A stretch of 64,000 nt of DNA from Tetmemena sp. SeJ-2015 (Eukaryota > Ciliophora > Spirotrichea > Sporadotrichida > Oxytrichidae): assembly GCA_027382625.1 (NCBI GenBank), contig JAJKFJ010021174.1, forward strand, positions 102,588 through 166,587, written 5' to 3'. A program made the translations under genes and the position numbers. This document shows, piece by piece, positions 12,501 to 23,953 of this stretch; positions within the stretch are counted from its first letter, which is position 1, and each line of letters begins with the position of its first letter. The notes below the pieces were generated by a model, which ran no database searches, was not told where the DNA came from, and saw only the letters and a program-made list of their open reading frames with translations.

Positions 12501-13150
12501 AAAACATATAATGGACCAATTTTTATTCAATAAGTCCGTTACAGTACGCAGTCACGGCAACAGATGAGGCTAACATTGACTTAGATGTAATCTATTTTAA
12601 TACAGGCTTTAATTCAATTGCTTAAAAGTACAACGATTATTGAATGGGCATAGCCAAAGACGGACATATCATTATTGCTTTATATTTCTTCTAAAAAATT
12701 TAGCATCTATTAAATTGGTCCATTCAAAAATGATGATGGAGATCTGTGGCAGCCTTGCGATGTGGATGCCTGCAACTCATAAAATATATGGCAAATTATA
12801 AAAGCTATTGCTTTTATAATTGAACGGACTGACCATAGATGACCAGTACTACTATTAATAAATATAACTAATGTTGGTGTGTTTATAGATGTAATAACTA
12901 TGCGATGACTGTATTTTACCCTTATTCCCTGGGATGTTTTGGCCCCTCCACCCCTGCCTATCAAATTTGCTATAGATATATTCATAAAAGAAAATAATGT
13001 TTTATTCCTATTATTACGCCATACTGTGCTCAAATCGTCATCTCATTTGCCTAGATACAGTAGGAGAGTCCTATGCCAGTTCCCTCTCCTCCAATCCTTT
13101 CTCTCTCCTATTTTTCACCTTCATGCTCTATCTTCTATAAAAAGAAATTA
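9587..13150 (+). CDS. YHYH-domain mucin-like secreted protein, copy C
   Basis: Starts near MDHFKIENTHSL (9587), then a very long Ser/Thr/Pro tract (9630-11370). The Cys module follows: NDDLAGCQWFAQQFDLTD (about 11412), DMMICDSESGCSWERQ (11583) and VKIRVRTNGLPDHCF (11700). Then FLCSSTWVKDKQRL / RVVGIALNGVPF (11960-12075), FPAFIGKPRAL, VDECMGSY (about 12300), FYHYYSYSPCIGNN (about 12335), YAVTATDEAN (about 12545), GIAKDGHII (12650), LWQPCDVDACN (12750), LTIDDQYYY (about 12830), YAMTVFYPYSLGCFGPS (about 12900) and a hydrophobic tail (SSNPFSLLFFTFMLYLL, about 13090-13138). The same motif order as the other copies and IES-like breaks between blocks support a real gene. GPI anchoring is inferred. 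The exact stop is unclear. Confidence 0.75.
9630..11370 (+). repeat. Ser/Thr/Pro mucin-like tract of copy C
   Basis: Repeats of SSSSSTTEPPPSSS, THSPSPSPSSSSS and STTTPAP type, in several near-identical units (about 9840-10080, 10100-10310 and 10320-10510), which suggests internal duplication. At least two AT-rich interruptions (about 10515-10565 and 10615-10720) look like IESs. The unit pattern differs from that in copy B. Confidence 0.75.
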
Positions 13151-13644
13151 AATGTGAGCTTAAATTTACTTCTTGGGAAGTTTTTCTGAGAGTGAGAGGA
13201 GGAAACAAGAGGAATCTTAGTAAAAGGTATTTATTGATTTGTAAAATATAAATTAAGATCATTTATTAACAGCAAAAACATCTCTCACAGACTACACTCT
13301 TCAAAAGAACCATAGATGCAAAGACTCTATAATCAACATCATAGATATTACTCATAGTAATTTACTCACTTAATCTGACAATCCACAGACTTTAAGCATA
13401 TTAATTTATTTATTTTAAGGCAATTTTCATTGTTTTCGCACTTTATAGCATTTTACAAAAATTATCAAATATATTATAAATTGCCCAATTAAGGCATTTT
13501 TAAGAAAATGTGGACTAAATATAAATGCAGATAAAATTAAAAAAGGATTTGAGATAGAGCATTTATTCATTATAATACGAGAGTGAGTTACTTTTGCTAC
13601 TTAAATTCTTAGATTAATTTTAAATTATTATTGCAAAAATTATT
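13151..13644. other. AT-rich spacer between copies C and D
   Basis: About 500 bases of low-GC sequence. I see no conserved protein, RNA gene or repeat in it. Confidence 0.5.
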
Positions 13645-15767
13645 ATGATGAAAACTAAGCGAGCCCAATAACTCCTTATAGCAATATTGCTCATAAGAAT
13701 AAACATGGATATATAATTTTTAGTGTGCTATGTGTACTTTCCATCCAACTCCTCTCAGTCAGAGCAAACTCAAATATATTTATTATGTAAAGAGCAGATG
13801 ACCCTGTTACAGATACCACCACAACTACTACCACCACTACTACGACGACAACTACAACAACTACAACCACAACTCCACCTCCTGATACTACCACCACTAC
13901 GACTACCACTACAACAACTACAACCACTACGACACCTCCTCCTGATACTACCACGACAACGACGACAACAACTACAACCACAACTCCTGTGCCCGAAACT
14001 ACTACTACAACAACTACTACAACGACCACCACCACTACCACAACTACTCCTGCTCCATCATATTTTAAATAAGCAATTTAGGTTTGACCAACTGTGGCCT
14101 TGCAATCACTTAGTGGTTGTCAATCACTTCTTGACAAATTCTAGAGAACAGACACCACAAGCACCATAGTCGCCATATCTTTTTAAATCAAAAGAAAATC
14201 AATTTAAGAGATATCAAGTCTTGCCTCTTATTTATTAAGTAAACAATTACGATCTTTTATATTTAATCTCTACAACTAAACTCTAACAAATAATAAAAAA
14301 TGGGGATAAGATATGATCGATTGAGTTTATCACCTGCTCTTAGATGAATAACTGCGGAGCTTACGCAGTTTCCACCGGCACTGGCTGCAGATCACACAAT
14401 TTTTGCTTCTATAAAGAACTCATCATTAAATTTATTGAATGGCAGAGGAGGTTCCAAATGATTTGCTCTCAGGATTCTGCCACAGCTGATTCATGTTTTT
14501 ATTTAAAAGCGCCAGTGAGGATCAGAGTGAGAACAAATTCCTTCCCAGATCACTGCTTCAAGACTGCCACTTCCTTCCCTGCAACCAATCTCATCGACTT
14601 CACTTAAAGCAATAGTAATTGTCTCTATAACTTTTTCTTTTGTTCACAGTTGATTATAATAAGAATCCCTCAGCCATTAGCAAATTGTCTGTTCTCACTT
14701 CTTCGCAGGTGAATCAGTACTTGTGCGGAAACAGTTGGATCGCTGATCAAACCAGACTAGTAGAGACTAACTTAGTGGTTACTTCTGGAGACTTAACAAA
14801 TGTGGTAGGTATTCTAACCAACGGAGTCCCATTAACAAACATATGCATTTTTAAGTCTCTTTGAATGCAAAGTGCGCATTTTACATTGATTTGATTGTAC
14901 TCTGGCTTTTCAGAGAACAGCTATGATGTATTTTTCCCTTAGCTCGCAAACGGCACTCGATCTTCTCTGATGATAAATGTCGACGAGTGCTTAGGCTACT
15001 ATGCAAGTCAATAATTTATTATAAGTTTATTTATTCCAAGCGCTGGGTTCTACCACTACTACAGCTACTCACATATATTGTCATTCTACCAGACATAAAT
15101 ATATCTTAGAACTCACCTTGCATTCAAACAAATGTGTTTAAGTCAAACCTAGCACTCAAATACTGTAAAACCATTCCTGAGTGCTACTCCAACCCAATTT
15201 CATAAATGATGTATATTGAAATATAATTGGATCAATTACCTACGCGCTCACTGCAACAGACACTGTCAATAAAGACATTCAGGTATATGGAATCGCAAAA
15301 GACGGTCATATCATTTAACCACTAAAATTTCGCATTTATGAATGACTTACAATTTATCTAGATTGTGGGGCCTTATAAAAACAATGCTGGAGATCTATGG
15401 CAGCCTTGCGATGTGGACGCTTGCAATTTATTTTGTCGTAATATGATTCCTTTTTAGCATATAATATTTATGAATGGCCTTACAAGACAAGGCTAATACT
15501 ACTAATTAAAAATATTTCTTTCAATTTGAAATAGATTAAGTAAAATATTTTCTACTATGTATTGACTGCTTTTTACCCCTACTCAATCGGCTGTTGGGGC
15601 CCTGCCAACAATCTTCAATAAATTTTTGTGAGTTTGTTTATAATCTGTAGATGCGCCCTATGGACTGCTCCACAAACAGCAAACTCTGCATCAGTTATGC
15701 CTCTACACTTAGTAACTTTTTATTCATGAGCCTTGGGGTTTTACTCTTAGTTTCCTCTGTATTATGA
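13645..15767 (+). CDS. YHYH-domain secreted protein, copy D (poly-Thr linker)
   Basis: Two Met codons at 13645 start a leader (MMKTKRAQQLLIAILL), and a second hydrophobic run (FSVLCVLSIQLLSVRA) joins DDPVTD, so an IES probably splits the signal peptide. A poly-Thr tract follows (about 13804-14050). Next come LSGCQSLLDKF (about 14105), MNNCGAYAVSTGTGC (14344), VRIRVRTNSFPDHCF (14515), YLCGNSWIADQTRL / NVVGILTNGVPL (14715-14835), FSENSYDVFFPQ, VDECLGYY (14980), FYHYYSYS (15045), VYGIAKDGHII (about 15280), LWQPCDVDACN (15395), TAFYPYSIGCWGPA (15560), CSTNSKLCISYAS (15658), a hydrophobic tail LSNFLFMSLGVLLLVSSVL and TGA. This is the cleanest C-terminus of the family and looks like a GPI attachment signal. 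Several block joins change frame, as expected for IESs. Confidence 0.78.
13804..14050 (+). repeat. Poly-Thr tract of copy D
   Basis: ACC/ACA/ACT/ACG codons encode long Thr runs broken by PPPD, PVPE and PAPS. Mixed codon use shows selection for Thr rather than simple DNA slippage. The poly-Val reading on the other strand is an artefact. Confidence 0.75.
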
Positions 15768-15991
15768 TGAAGCTGAGACTCCTCTCAACTCTAAGCTAAA
15801 ATATAAGCATTAATCTTAAGAGGCTTAAGTAATTTTTAAACATAATAACAGCAGTAATCAAGCACAGCTCACTCATTATAAAGCTATTTATATACAACTA
15901 TTTTTAATCATCCTGATCTTATCCCTCCTATCTTGCAAATTTAACTCAGATAATTACAAAATTCAATACAAAAATCATAAGCATTTTTTTC

Positions 15992-17426
15992 ATGGAAGAG
16001 AGCAAAGAATCACTCTAGAATAAGGAGTCTCCCGCAGATTATGGGAATTTTAAAGCACAAATATACCAAGTCCTTTAATAAAATTTTAAAGAAAACTTCG
16101 ATGAACTTAAAGAGGAAGATATCTAGCTTACAAAACTAAATGGACTTTCTAATACTTCCTTTAGGGTGCAAATACTAAGTTATTAGCAGGAAAATCTCTG
16201 TGATGATATAGTTGTCAAATTTTTCTAGAATTGCCCTTTTGTAAACAGGCAGCTAGAAAACCTGATCTGCTCACACCTATCATATTTGTAAGTAAGCAAT
16301 TTAATGTCTATCAAACAAGGGAGATATTTCACAAATTTACTTGAACACTTAAGATATGAGAATGGAGGAATTCATAAAAGACTCTGTGCCCCTTCCCACT
16401 GAGCTTTTGAAAAATGACAAAGTACTTCTCAGATTGGGGATGAAGCTGTGTGATCTGAACAATGATTTTATTCTCAAAGAGGCGGTAATAAAATTCTTGA
16501 ATGAAGCAGGACAGAAAGAGTCTTCTATAATTAATTTTTTTTAATTTTTCATAATTATAGTCAGGATAAAGGCACCTGCATAGCTATTTGTATAAATATG
16601 CTCCTGAGTTATAAACTCGCTTACCTTAAATGAAGTAGCAGCTAATGAAGGAACCTATAACAGATATGAAGAGCGAGAGACTAAGAATATTAGTAGCTTT
16701 TGAACAGAGATTTCTATTCGTAGGATTTTAGGAACACTTTGAAAATCTCATCAACGAAATTTAACCAGATTTAACAAAAAAATAATAAAGCTCTCATGTG
16801 GATTTAAATTATTAAGATTAGACAAAGTTCGTTCTATCGCATAATGATGTTCAGGAGTAAAATATTCTCATTCAAGGGTAATCAAACATTATTTTCTACA
16901 AAAAAATTTACTTATATTTATTTTTAGGGCTTAAAGAAGAAGAGGAAATTGATATTGAGAAGTAGAAAATATTTCTGATTGACTACGAATATGCAGGTTT
17001 GCAACCAAAGTATATGGATATAGCAAATCTGATTAATGAAAGTGTTTTCGATAATGCTGCTACCCAAAGTGAAACTGGTATTGCTTTTAGACCACAAAAT
17101 TTATTAACTGAGGCAAGTATAAAAACTTTGATAAGCGGCTACTGCGTAAGAGAGAGGGAACTATAAAAGAAAAAATTGGTGTTTAATTGATCATTTAATA
17201 TAAAAAGGATGAGAAAGAATAAACCTAAGAGGAAGTAGAAACGGATTTTCTAATAAAAGTTAGAAAATGCCAGATTCTTAACCTATTTTAATGGGGAGTA
17301 CTTGCTCTCTATCTTCTTAATGAAGATGATTTAGAGAGCAAGTCAGGGTCATTTAGCTTTTAAGCTGCTGATATAAGAATCAAGACCTATGATTTATTGC
17401 TTTAATTAGGATATGTAAAGGTCTGA
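15992..17426 (+). CDS. Choline/ethanolamine kinase, paralogue 1
   Basis: Phosphorylates choline or ethanolamine at the start of the Kennedy pathway for membrane phospholipids. The N-terminus MEESKESLQNKE leads into LTKLNGLSNTSFRV, matching the family's glycine-rich nucleotide loop. Next come RMEEFIKD (16358), the catalytic Brenner-type motif LSHNDVQEQNIL (about 16840), LIDYEYAGLQPKYMDIANLINE (DxE metal/substrate motif, about 16975-17040), and a C-terminal VLALYLL...LLLQLGYVKV ending in TGA. Breaks near 16280-16350, 16500-16630, 16880-16930 and 17160-17250 are AT-rich inserts, likely IESs. A related gene follows directly. Choline versus ethanolamine specificity cannot be told. Confidence 0.85.
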
Positions 17427-17577
17427 TTATAACTATTTTTCTACTTTAACTTCAATGATGATTTCTCAAAGATGCATACAATAAGAATTTGGATGCTGAC
17501 GTGGAACACTCTAATCCTTGATGCTTTAGTTTTAGCTTATTACTTTGTATCTAATTTAACTATTCATCTCTTTAGAA

Positions 17578-18970
17578 ATGGAAGCTTCTTCTACTTAGAA
17601 TCCCCCAGAAATAGCCACTAACACCCCACCCTCACTGCATCTAACCATGCTCATCAAGAAGACTTACGCGCTCAAGTGTTGAAGAACATTCAGGAGCACA
17701 TCCCTTCGTGGAGGACTCTGATTTCTCACCACCACGTGCCCCTTGACTAGACTTAGTGGTCTGTCAAATGCATGCTATCGCGTGAAGATTTCCCCCGATG
17801 TTGATGATGATGACTTTTAGGCGGAGGTCAAAGATCTCGAGCCGCAGTCGCTTCTCTACAGAGTATTTGAGTGCCCCATCGTCGACTGGGACATGGAGAA
17901 CGTACTCTTCTAATCCCTCATTCAATCAATGTTAAAGCATTTATTCTCTTAAATATTAATCCCTGTCTGATCAAGGCATCGGTCCAAAGTTGTACTACTA
18001 GTGCGCAGAGTATAGAATAGAGGGCTTTTTCTTATCGAGGCCTCTTACCATTTTTGAGATGAGAAACGACATATTCCTTGATGCATATGCAGAGAAGATA
18101 TGCGACTTCAATTACAACAAAGAAGCAAGAGAGAAGATCTAGAAGTTCATTCATGATTATTAGATTATATTTCAAATCTTCATTCTTTCATTAAAAGTTC
18201 ATTCCAATGAACAAACTATCAGCAGACACTTGGATGAAGGAATGGGTTGTAGATGTGAAGAAGAAGATTCCTTTGATCAAAGAAAAGCAGAAAGCACACC
18301 CTCATGTGATTGAGATTATAGAGGAATTTGAGAACACCTATTTCTTTGAGGGACATGAAGAGTATTTCGAGTCTCTACTTTGCAGAGACTCAGAAATAGT
18401 TTCATTCATTTAAACTTAACTTATCTTAACTTGTGTTGATAGTGTTAGCTCACAATGACGCACAGGAAAACAATATCCTATCCTCCTTGGAAGATAGCAC
18501 TCAAATAATATTGATAGACTTTGAGTACGTAGGGTGGGCTCCCCGTGCGATGGATCTCGCAAACTATTGCAACGAGACTATGTTTGAGAACGCCTACCCT
18601 CTCAAGAATGGTATTGCTGCTTACCTTAGAAACTTCATACTGCAATATTTCCTCACTCATGATGATATTTTAATTCATAAAAGACAATGAGCAGGAGTAC
18701 TTGCTCACTAGATACCTGGAAAGATTCTACCATCGCTATTTCGAAGGAGACAAGTCGAAGTTGAGTTGTGAGGTGTATGTTAAATCTTAATTGCCACAGC
18801 TGCTCGTAGAGACTAGGAAGCTTATGCTGGTAAATAACTACCTCTGGGCGATTTGGTCTTTGCGAATTCTGAAGGAAGAGAACGAAGCCTCAGACACCTG
18901 CTTCAACTTTGACTTCCTAGACTGCAGAAATCAGATGTTCCACTTAGTCAAGAGTCACTATAACTTGTGA
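17578..18970 (+). CDS. Choline/ethanolamine kinase, paralogue 2
   Basis: Second tandem copy, GC-richer than the first. Blocks: LTRLSGLSNACYRVKI (about 17745), ECPIVDWDMENVLFQ, IGPKLYYQCAEYRIEGFFLSR (about 17980), FIPMNKLSADTWMKEW (about 18200), LAHNDAQENNIL (catalytic motif, 18445), ILIDFEYVGWAPRAMDLANYCNE (18510-18580), and a C-terminal ...YHRYFEGD... through ...NNYLWAIWSLRIL... to TGA. AT-rich interruptions near 17920-17970, 18160-18200, 18410-18440 and 18650-18690 look like IESs. The 5' part needs two frame changes (before QEDLRAQVLKNIQEH and at VPLTRLSG) where no clear insert is visible: micro-IESs, sequence errors or decay. Confidence 0.85.
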
Positions 18971-19142
18971 CCTTCTTCTTGTGATGGAATAATATTCTGA
19001 CTACTTTTCATTATTTTGGTTTATTTCTTTCTTAGCTAATCTTAAATCTATCAAGGCTTAGACAAGGTTGTTTTAGAAAGCTTTATAACCTTATAGCTTA
19101 AATTTATAAAATAAGGAAAATGTAATTTGATAAAGTTTTATA

Positions 19143-22100
19143 ATGCAAAAACAGAAGAAGCGATAAGAAGAAGTAACAACAGTTTAAAACATTTAAGCGA
19201 ATCTTCCCTTTGATGATCCATACCTGATTAGGCTAAACTAATTTCAAAAAGCGAATAATCTGTATGACATCGATGTGGGCGTTAACAAAAACTAATTATT
19301 CTCAAAATAAATGCAATTAGTTAACTATTTTTTATTGAAGACCTATTTTTTATTGGGTGATAATTCCAAGTCTACAGAATAAAAAGATACAGGACGAGGC
19401 ATTAAACTTATAATTTAACGCTTTTTGACTATTTCATTATGTTTTTGTGATAAACTTAGACGACCTGAATCAAATAGATGGAGCGGATGATGATGAACCC
19501 ATAACTGAAATTAAAAACCGCGAGATACATGGACTTGGAGATGAGTACCGCCGCATCTATCAAAGATTAAGAGAGGAGGGTTTACCTGTGGATGGAACAG
19601 CAAACTAGATTGAGGACGATGGAGAATACAGCTACTATGATGATGAGGAGGATGACGAGCATACAAATAAGCAAACATAAGACAGAAATTAGAAAACTCA
19701 TCACGAACAAGAAGAACACTTTGATTAATAATCTTAACCTTTAATTTGGCTTTATCTTCTGTTGTAAACTTAAATTAATTATTGATGAGCTCAGAGACAG
19801 TTTAAGAGGCTTGAAAAGTTAATTAAAGGCAAATTCAAATGCTAGAGATAGCAATAAGACTGCTTATAAAAATCCTTTGTGCATAATTCAATTTGAAAAT
19901 GCCATGGATAGCTATGAGTCAGAGAATCTTAAAGCCTAGTAAAGGCCGAAAGAAACTTTAAAAGTGATAAAGTCACAACAGCAGTTGGACAAAGGAAAGC
20001 ACAAGAATTCCATCAAATCGATAAAGGAGGAAGACTACGAAGAGAGTGTAGCTGGTCAGCCAACTCTACTCAGCAATAAAAAGCTAAAAGAGAGCTAGGC
20101 GGACCAATAAACGCAACCAATTAATAATAACACTCATATACAAAGCAAGAGACTAAATGAGGACGGTTAGGCTTTTGGAAAGAGAGGGAGTTAATCTCTA
20201 GGCTAAAAGAGATTGAAAAGCCCTGTTGATATCAAAGGGAGGATAGAAGAGAGAACATACAAGTTAGAAAATGATAGACAATCCAGAGATGTGCACTTAA
20301 GATAAGAATTCTTGGATAGAAACGATGATGACATTCCTTAAAAAACAAACCAGGCTAAAGTAGGGAGCAGATAAGAGAGAATATCCCAACTTGATTGAAA
20401 AGCAATTAGGAAGGACACTCCTTTGGTTCTAGAAGAGGGCGAGGTACACATCAACAGAGAGGATCTAGGATATAGTGTTGGTGATATTAACGTCACAGCA
20501 GATGATAGTGCAAGTTAAATTAACAACAAAATTAACGGCAACTTGAACCATGCGCATTTGATGAATGGCTAGTATAATACAGGCCACTTGAAAAACCAAT
20601 CCTTCTCCAGCAACTTGGAGAATGCCAAAATTTTGGCTTAAATAACCAAGGAGAGGATCCAAGCTCTAAATATAGAGGGAAGTACGAATGAGCATCTATA
20701 AAATCACATGCTTATAGAAGAAGACAATGGTTTGGAGGAGATGTATCAATATAGAATGGAAGATAATCCAGAGGCCGTGGTAAGTCCCATATCTATTTCA
20801 TATCCTCTAGATTAACTTATTTCTTAGAACCATGAGTATGAGAGATAGAAGAAGGTGAATAAGTATCTGAGCTAGACCATAAAAATCCTCAATGCAAACA
20901 TCGATATCCTCTTAGAGTAGTACAATCCAAGTAATCCCAATTAAATATATCATCTCATTTAGTGAAAATGAAAGGACTTAGAGGTGATAGGAATGGAAAC
21001 TTTGGCACTTTCAATCATTCTTAGATTTTGAATAATCTAGGAGGGCACATCGACTAGGTATTTAATGTTGTTTCACTTTATAGCTGTATAGCTTTCTCAG
21101 GAGCAAAGAGATTCAATAGAAATTTAGAGGATCATAGAGTAGATTAAGAATGCTTAAAAGCAATTCAAAATTAATGAAAAGGAGTTCAACTTCCTCTCTA
21201 AGAGAGAACAACGCCTCAGAGATCAGGAATATTGCAGAATTAAGAAAATCAAGGACTAAGTTTTTAAGATTAAGACCTTATTTTAGCTATACTTATCTTA
21301 ACTTTTCACGAAAGTAGAGGAAAACAAGCAAGCTATAGAAAGAATCTCAAAAGAGAACGAGTAGCTAAAGAAGCAGCAGAAATAGAATGAAAGGAAAATA
21401 GAGAGACAGTAGCTGGTTAAGGAGTAGTCGAGGGCGAAAGTATAATTGCAGCAAGTGAACTTAAGTAACTTGAATTAGAGTGTCATTGGTAATCGAAACG
21501 CCTACTCTGTCATAGGAGCCTCAGAGGGAAACTAAGGCACAGAAGATGAAGTAACGCAAGAGGTTTTGGCCTTAGAAAGTCAACTATCACAGTTGAAGCA
21601 GTCTAAACTTTCTTTCTTTAATGATCATGTTCTTCTTGAATGAAGCACAAGCATAACTACTTGGAATAGAAGGAGATGAAGCTTTTAAATGAGGAGGCTG
21701 TGCTCTCAGAGAAGGTAGAGTCTCTTACTGTTCAAAATGAGATGATGGAAGAAAAGGAGCAAAAGATGGTTTTGAAGGCCTAATCAGAGTGCGGGATCGA
21801 TTTCAAAGATAGGGAGAGCTTAGTAAGAGCGGAGGAAAATGAGCATAGACTTGCTCACAAGCAAGCACTCCTTAAAAAGATATCAGTTCTTATTGCTATA
21901 TTAGAGTTTTTATTAGAGAGATATTTGCTTGAAGTATTTACACAATAAACAAAGCTTAGAGAGCAATAAGAAGAATTACCAAGTGCAGACTAAGTCTCAC
22001 CTCAAGTAAATGAAAACACTAAACACTTAAAAATCTCAGCTCTCGGAAATTTTAGCAGAATTAGATGGCTAGTTGCTAAAAGTGTAGGAGGAGTTCAATT

Positions 22101-23309
22101 AGAAGATGGTATTAGAGGAGAGAAGAGTTGCAACTCGGTAGAAATACTTTCAAGAGGCTTATTCCAAAGTCTCTCCAAAGTTTGAGAAGACGGGTGACTC
22201 CCAAATTAATGAATAAAAATCAGAGGAACTTATGGACGAGAATACACATCAAACTCTGAAATCCTTGTAATAGGAGAATGATAAAAATGAGCAATTTATA
22301 GTTACTTTTCTGTTTATTTTTTAGAATGACTTATAAAGGACTTCTAGCTTTCATAAATAGCCAGAGAATAATCAACATTAGAAACAATAAAATCCTCTGA
22401 GAGAAACTGATGGAGATTAATATGATGAATAAAAGTTCAATTCATAATTAGATGAGGTAGTAAAGAATCAGAACTTAAGAAGTGCAAGTTAAAAAAATAA
22501 AAGGGGTTGAAATTAGTCCAAGGCTAGTATAGAAACCTTTTAAAGTATCCAAGAATTCTTTAAATGCTCTTGATAAAACTCTAGCCAAGAGGCATTTAAG
22601 CTTACTGTTTAATTATTACACTCGTAGATATATACTTTTAGTTTTTATAAGTAAATTCAAAAAAATTACTCTTGAATTATGCCTAATATAAATTAGGCAT
22701 TAATCAGTTGAGAGAGGAGCTTCTCAGTCTTCTTAAAATATGAGGGACCCGCCAATTAAGAATTCACAGCCTAGCAACTTGAGGATATAAATATTTTAAC
22801 TAGCATTTATAACTTATTTTAACTTTGAAGAGAGTGGGAAATCTCTGCTCCAATAAAAAGAAGTCCTTACTAAAGATATCATCGAAAGCAATAGCACAAA
22901 TGCCAAAAGAGCAAAGCAGAATCAAATGACGAGCAACCATCCCTCTCAGCCTCTTATATAGAGTTAAAATGAGGAGGGTAGACTAGAGACTGCTGAGAAA
23001 GAGCATCTCTAGCATAATTAAACGCAGGCTACTTTGCTTAATGAAGAGGAAGGAGGTCAAAATCTCAGAGAATCTATAAGAATAGGCCTAGACACCACTC
23101 CAAATAAACTAGGTGCAAATGCAATCACCAATCTGTAAAGCAAACAAAGCATACTGCAAAGCAGTAAGTAATCAATTAAAGTGCAATTTTTTTTTTATCG
23201 TAATTTGAATAAATGCAGTGTTAATGATAATTTTTCCGAGTATCGAAGAGACATAGCTACAAAGAGTATTCAGGGAACTCCTATGCTTTTGAAGGGATCT
23301 CAATCATGA
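19143..23309 (+). CDS. Large coiled-coil protein of unknown function
   Basis: Read with TAA/TAG as Gln, a long run of Lys/Glu/Gln-rich segments extends from MQKQKKRQEEVTT at 19143 to ...IQGTPMLLKGSQS and TGA. The N-terminal part is acidic/disordered (YSYYDDEEDDEHTNKQ). The middle and C-terminal parts have heptad-like coiled coils (about 20830-22270, for example KENEQLKKQQKQNERKIERQ). AT-rich interruptions occur near 19330-19450, 19735-19785, 20780-20825, 20940-21060, 21280-21305, 21610-21650, 21890-21930, 22290-22325, 22510-22830 and 23165-23235. Coiled coils of this kind are common in ciliate cytoskeleton and ciliary proteins, but no specific family is recognised. A single gene is inferred from continuous strand and composition. 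Confidence 0.6.
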
Positions 23310-23953
23310 ATCCTAAGTATTTAATCATTGAATATTATAATTTCTAAATGAATTGGATAACGTTCAATTTTAGTATTTGTCCCATTAAATTACTTCTAAT
23401 TAGATTTCTTTTATATTTATTCTTCCAGTTGTATTTATATATGCTTTCTTTTTCAAAGGGAGGCTCTCAATTTAAAAAAAGGGTTATTTGATATATTCCA
23501 ATAATTTTGTCTACGAATTAAACATCATTGATTTAATGCTAATTTTTGAATAGTTGAGAAAGTAATCCATTTCGAGGTAAAATCTAAGTTTTGTAAATGC
23601 TCTTTTTTTTCTTTAGCAAATAATATGTTTGAATTCGAAAAAGTAAATTGCTGATAGTGACAAATTATACACTTGGGAAATTCATAGAAGAGCTCAGTGA
23701 CGCTTGAGACATCATAAATCGAGATATAAGACAATTAATTGGAGAAAAGAGTTTGATTTTATTTTGTGATTTAATTGCTCGAATCCACTTATTATTCCTA
23801 AAAATAAGTTTGAAATCTGAATTTTAAATAAAGGTAATTTTTATTTATTTTCTCCTTATAAAACTATCACCTTTTTAGTTTTTGTTTAGTTTGAGGATAA
23901 TAAAACTTTTATCTATCTAATTCTTTCACAAACTTCTACTACTACTAATATCT
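23310..23953. other. AT-rich intergenic spacer
   Basis: About 640 bases between the coiled-coil gene and the acyl-CoA synthetase. Short ORFs on both strands have no recognisable content. Nothing else seen. Confidence 0.5.

Noticed and set aside
13691..14041. Poly-Val ORF on the - strand
   Set aside because: Shadow of the poly-Thr codons of YHYH copy D.
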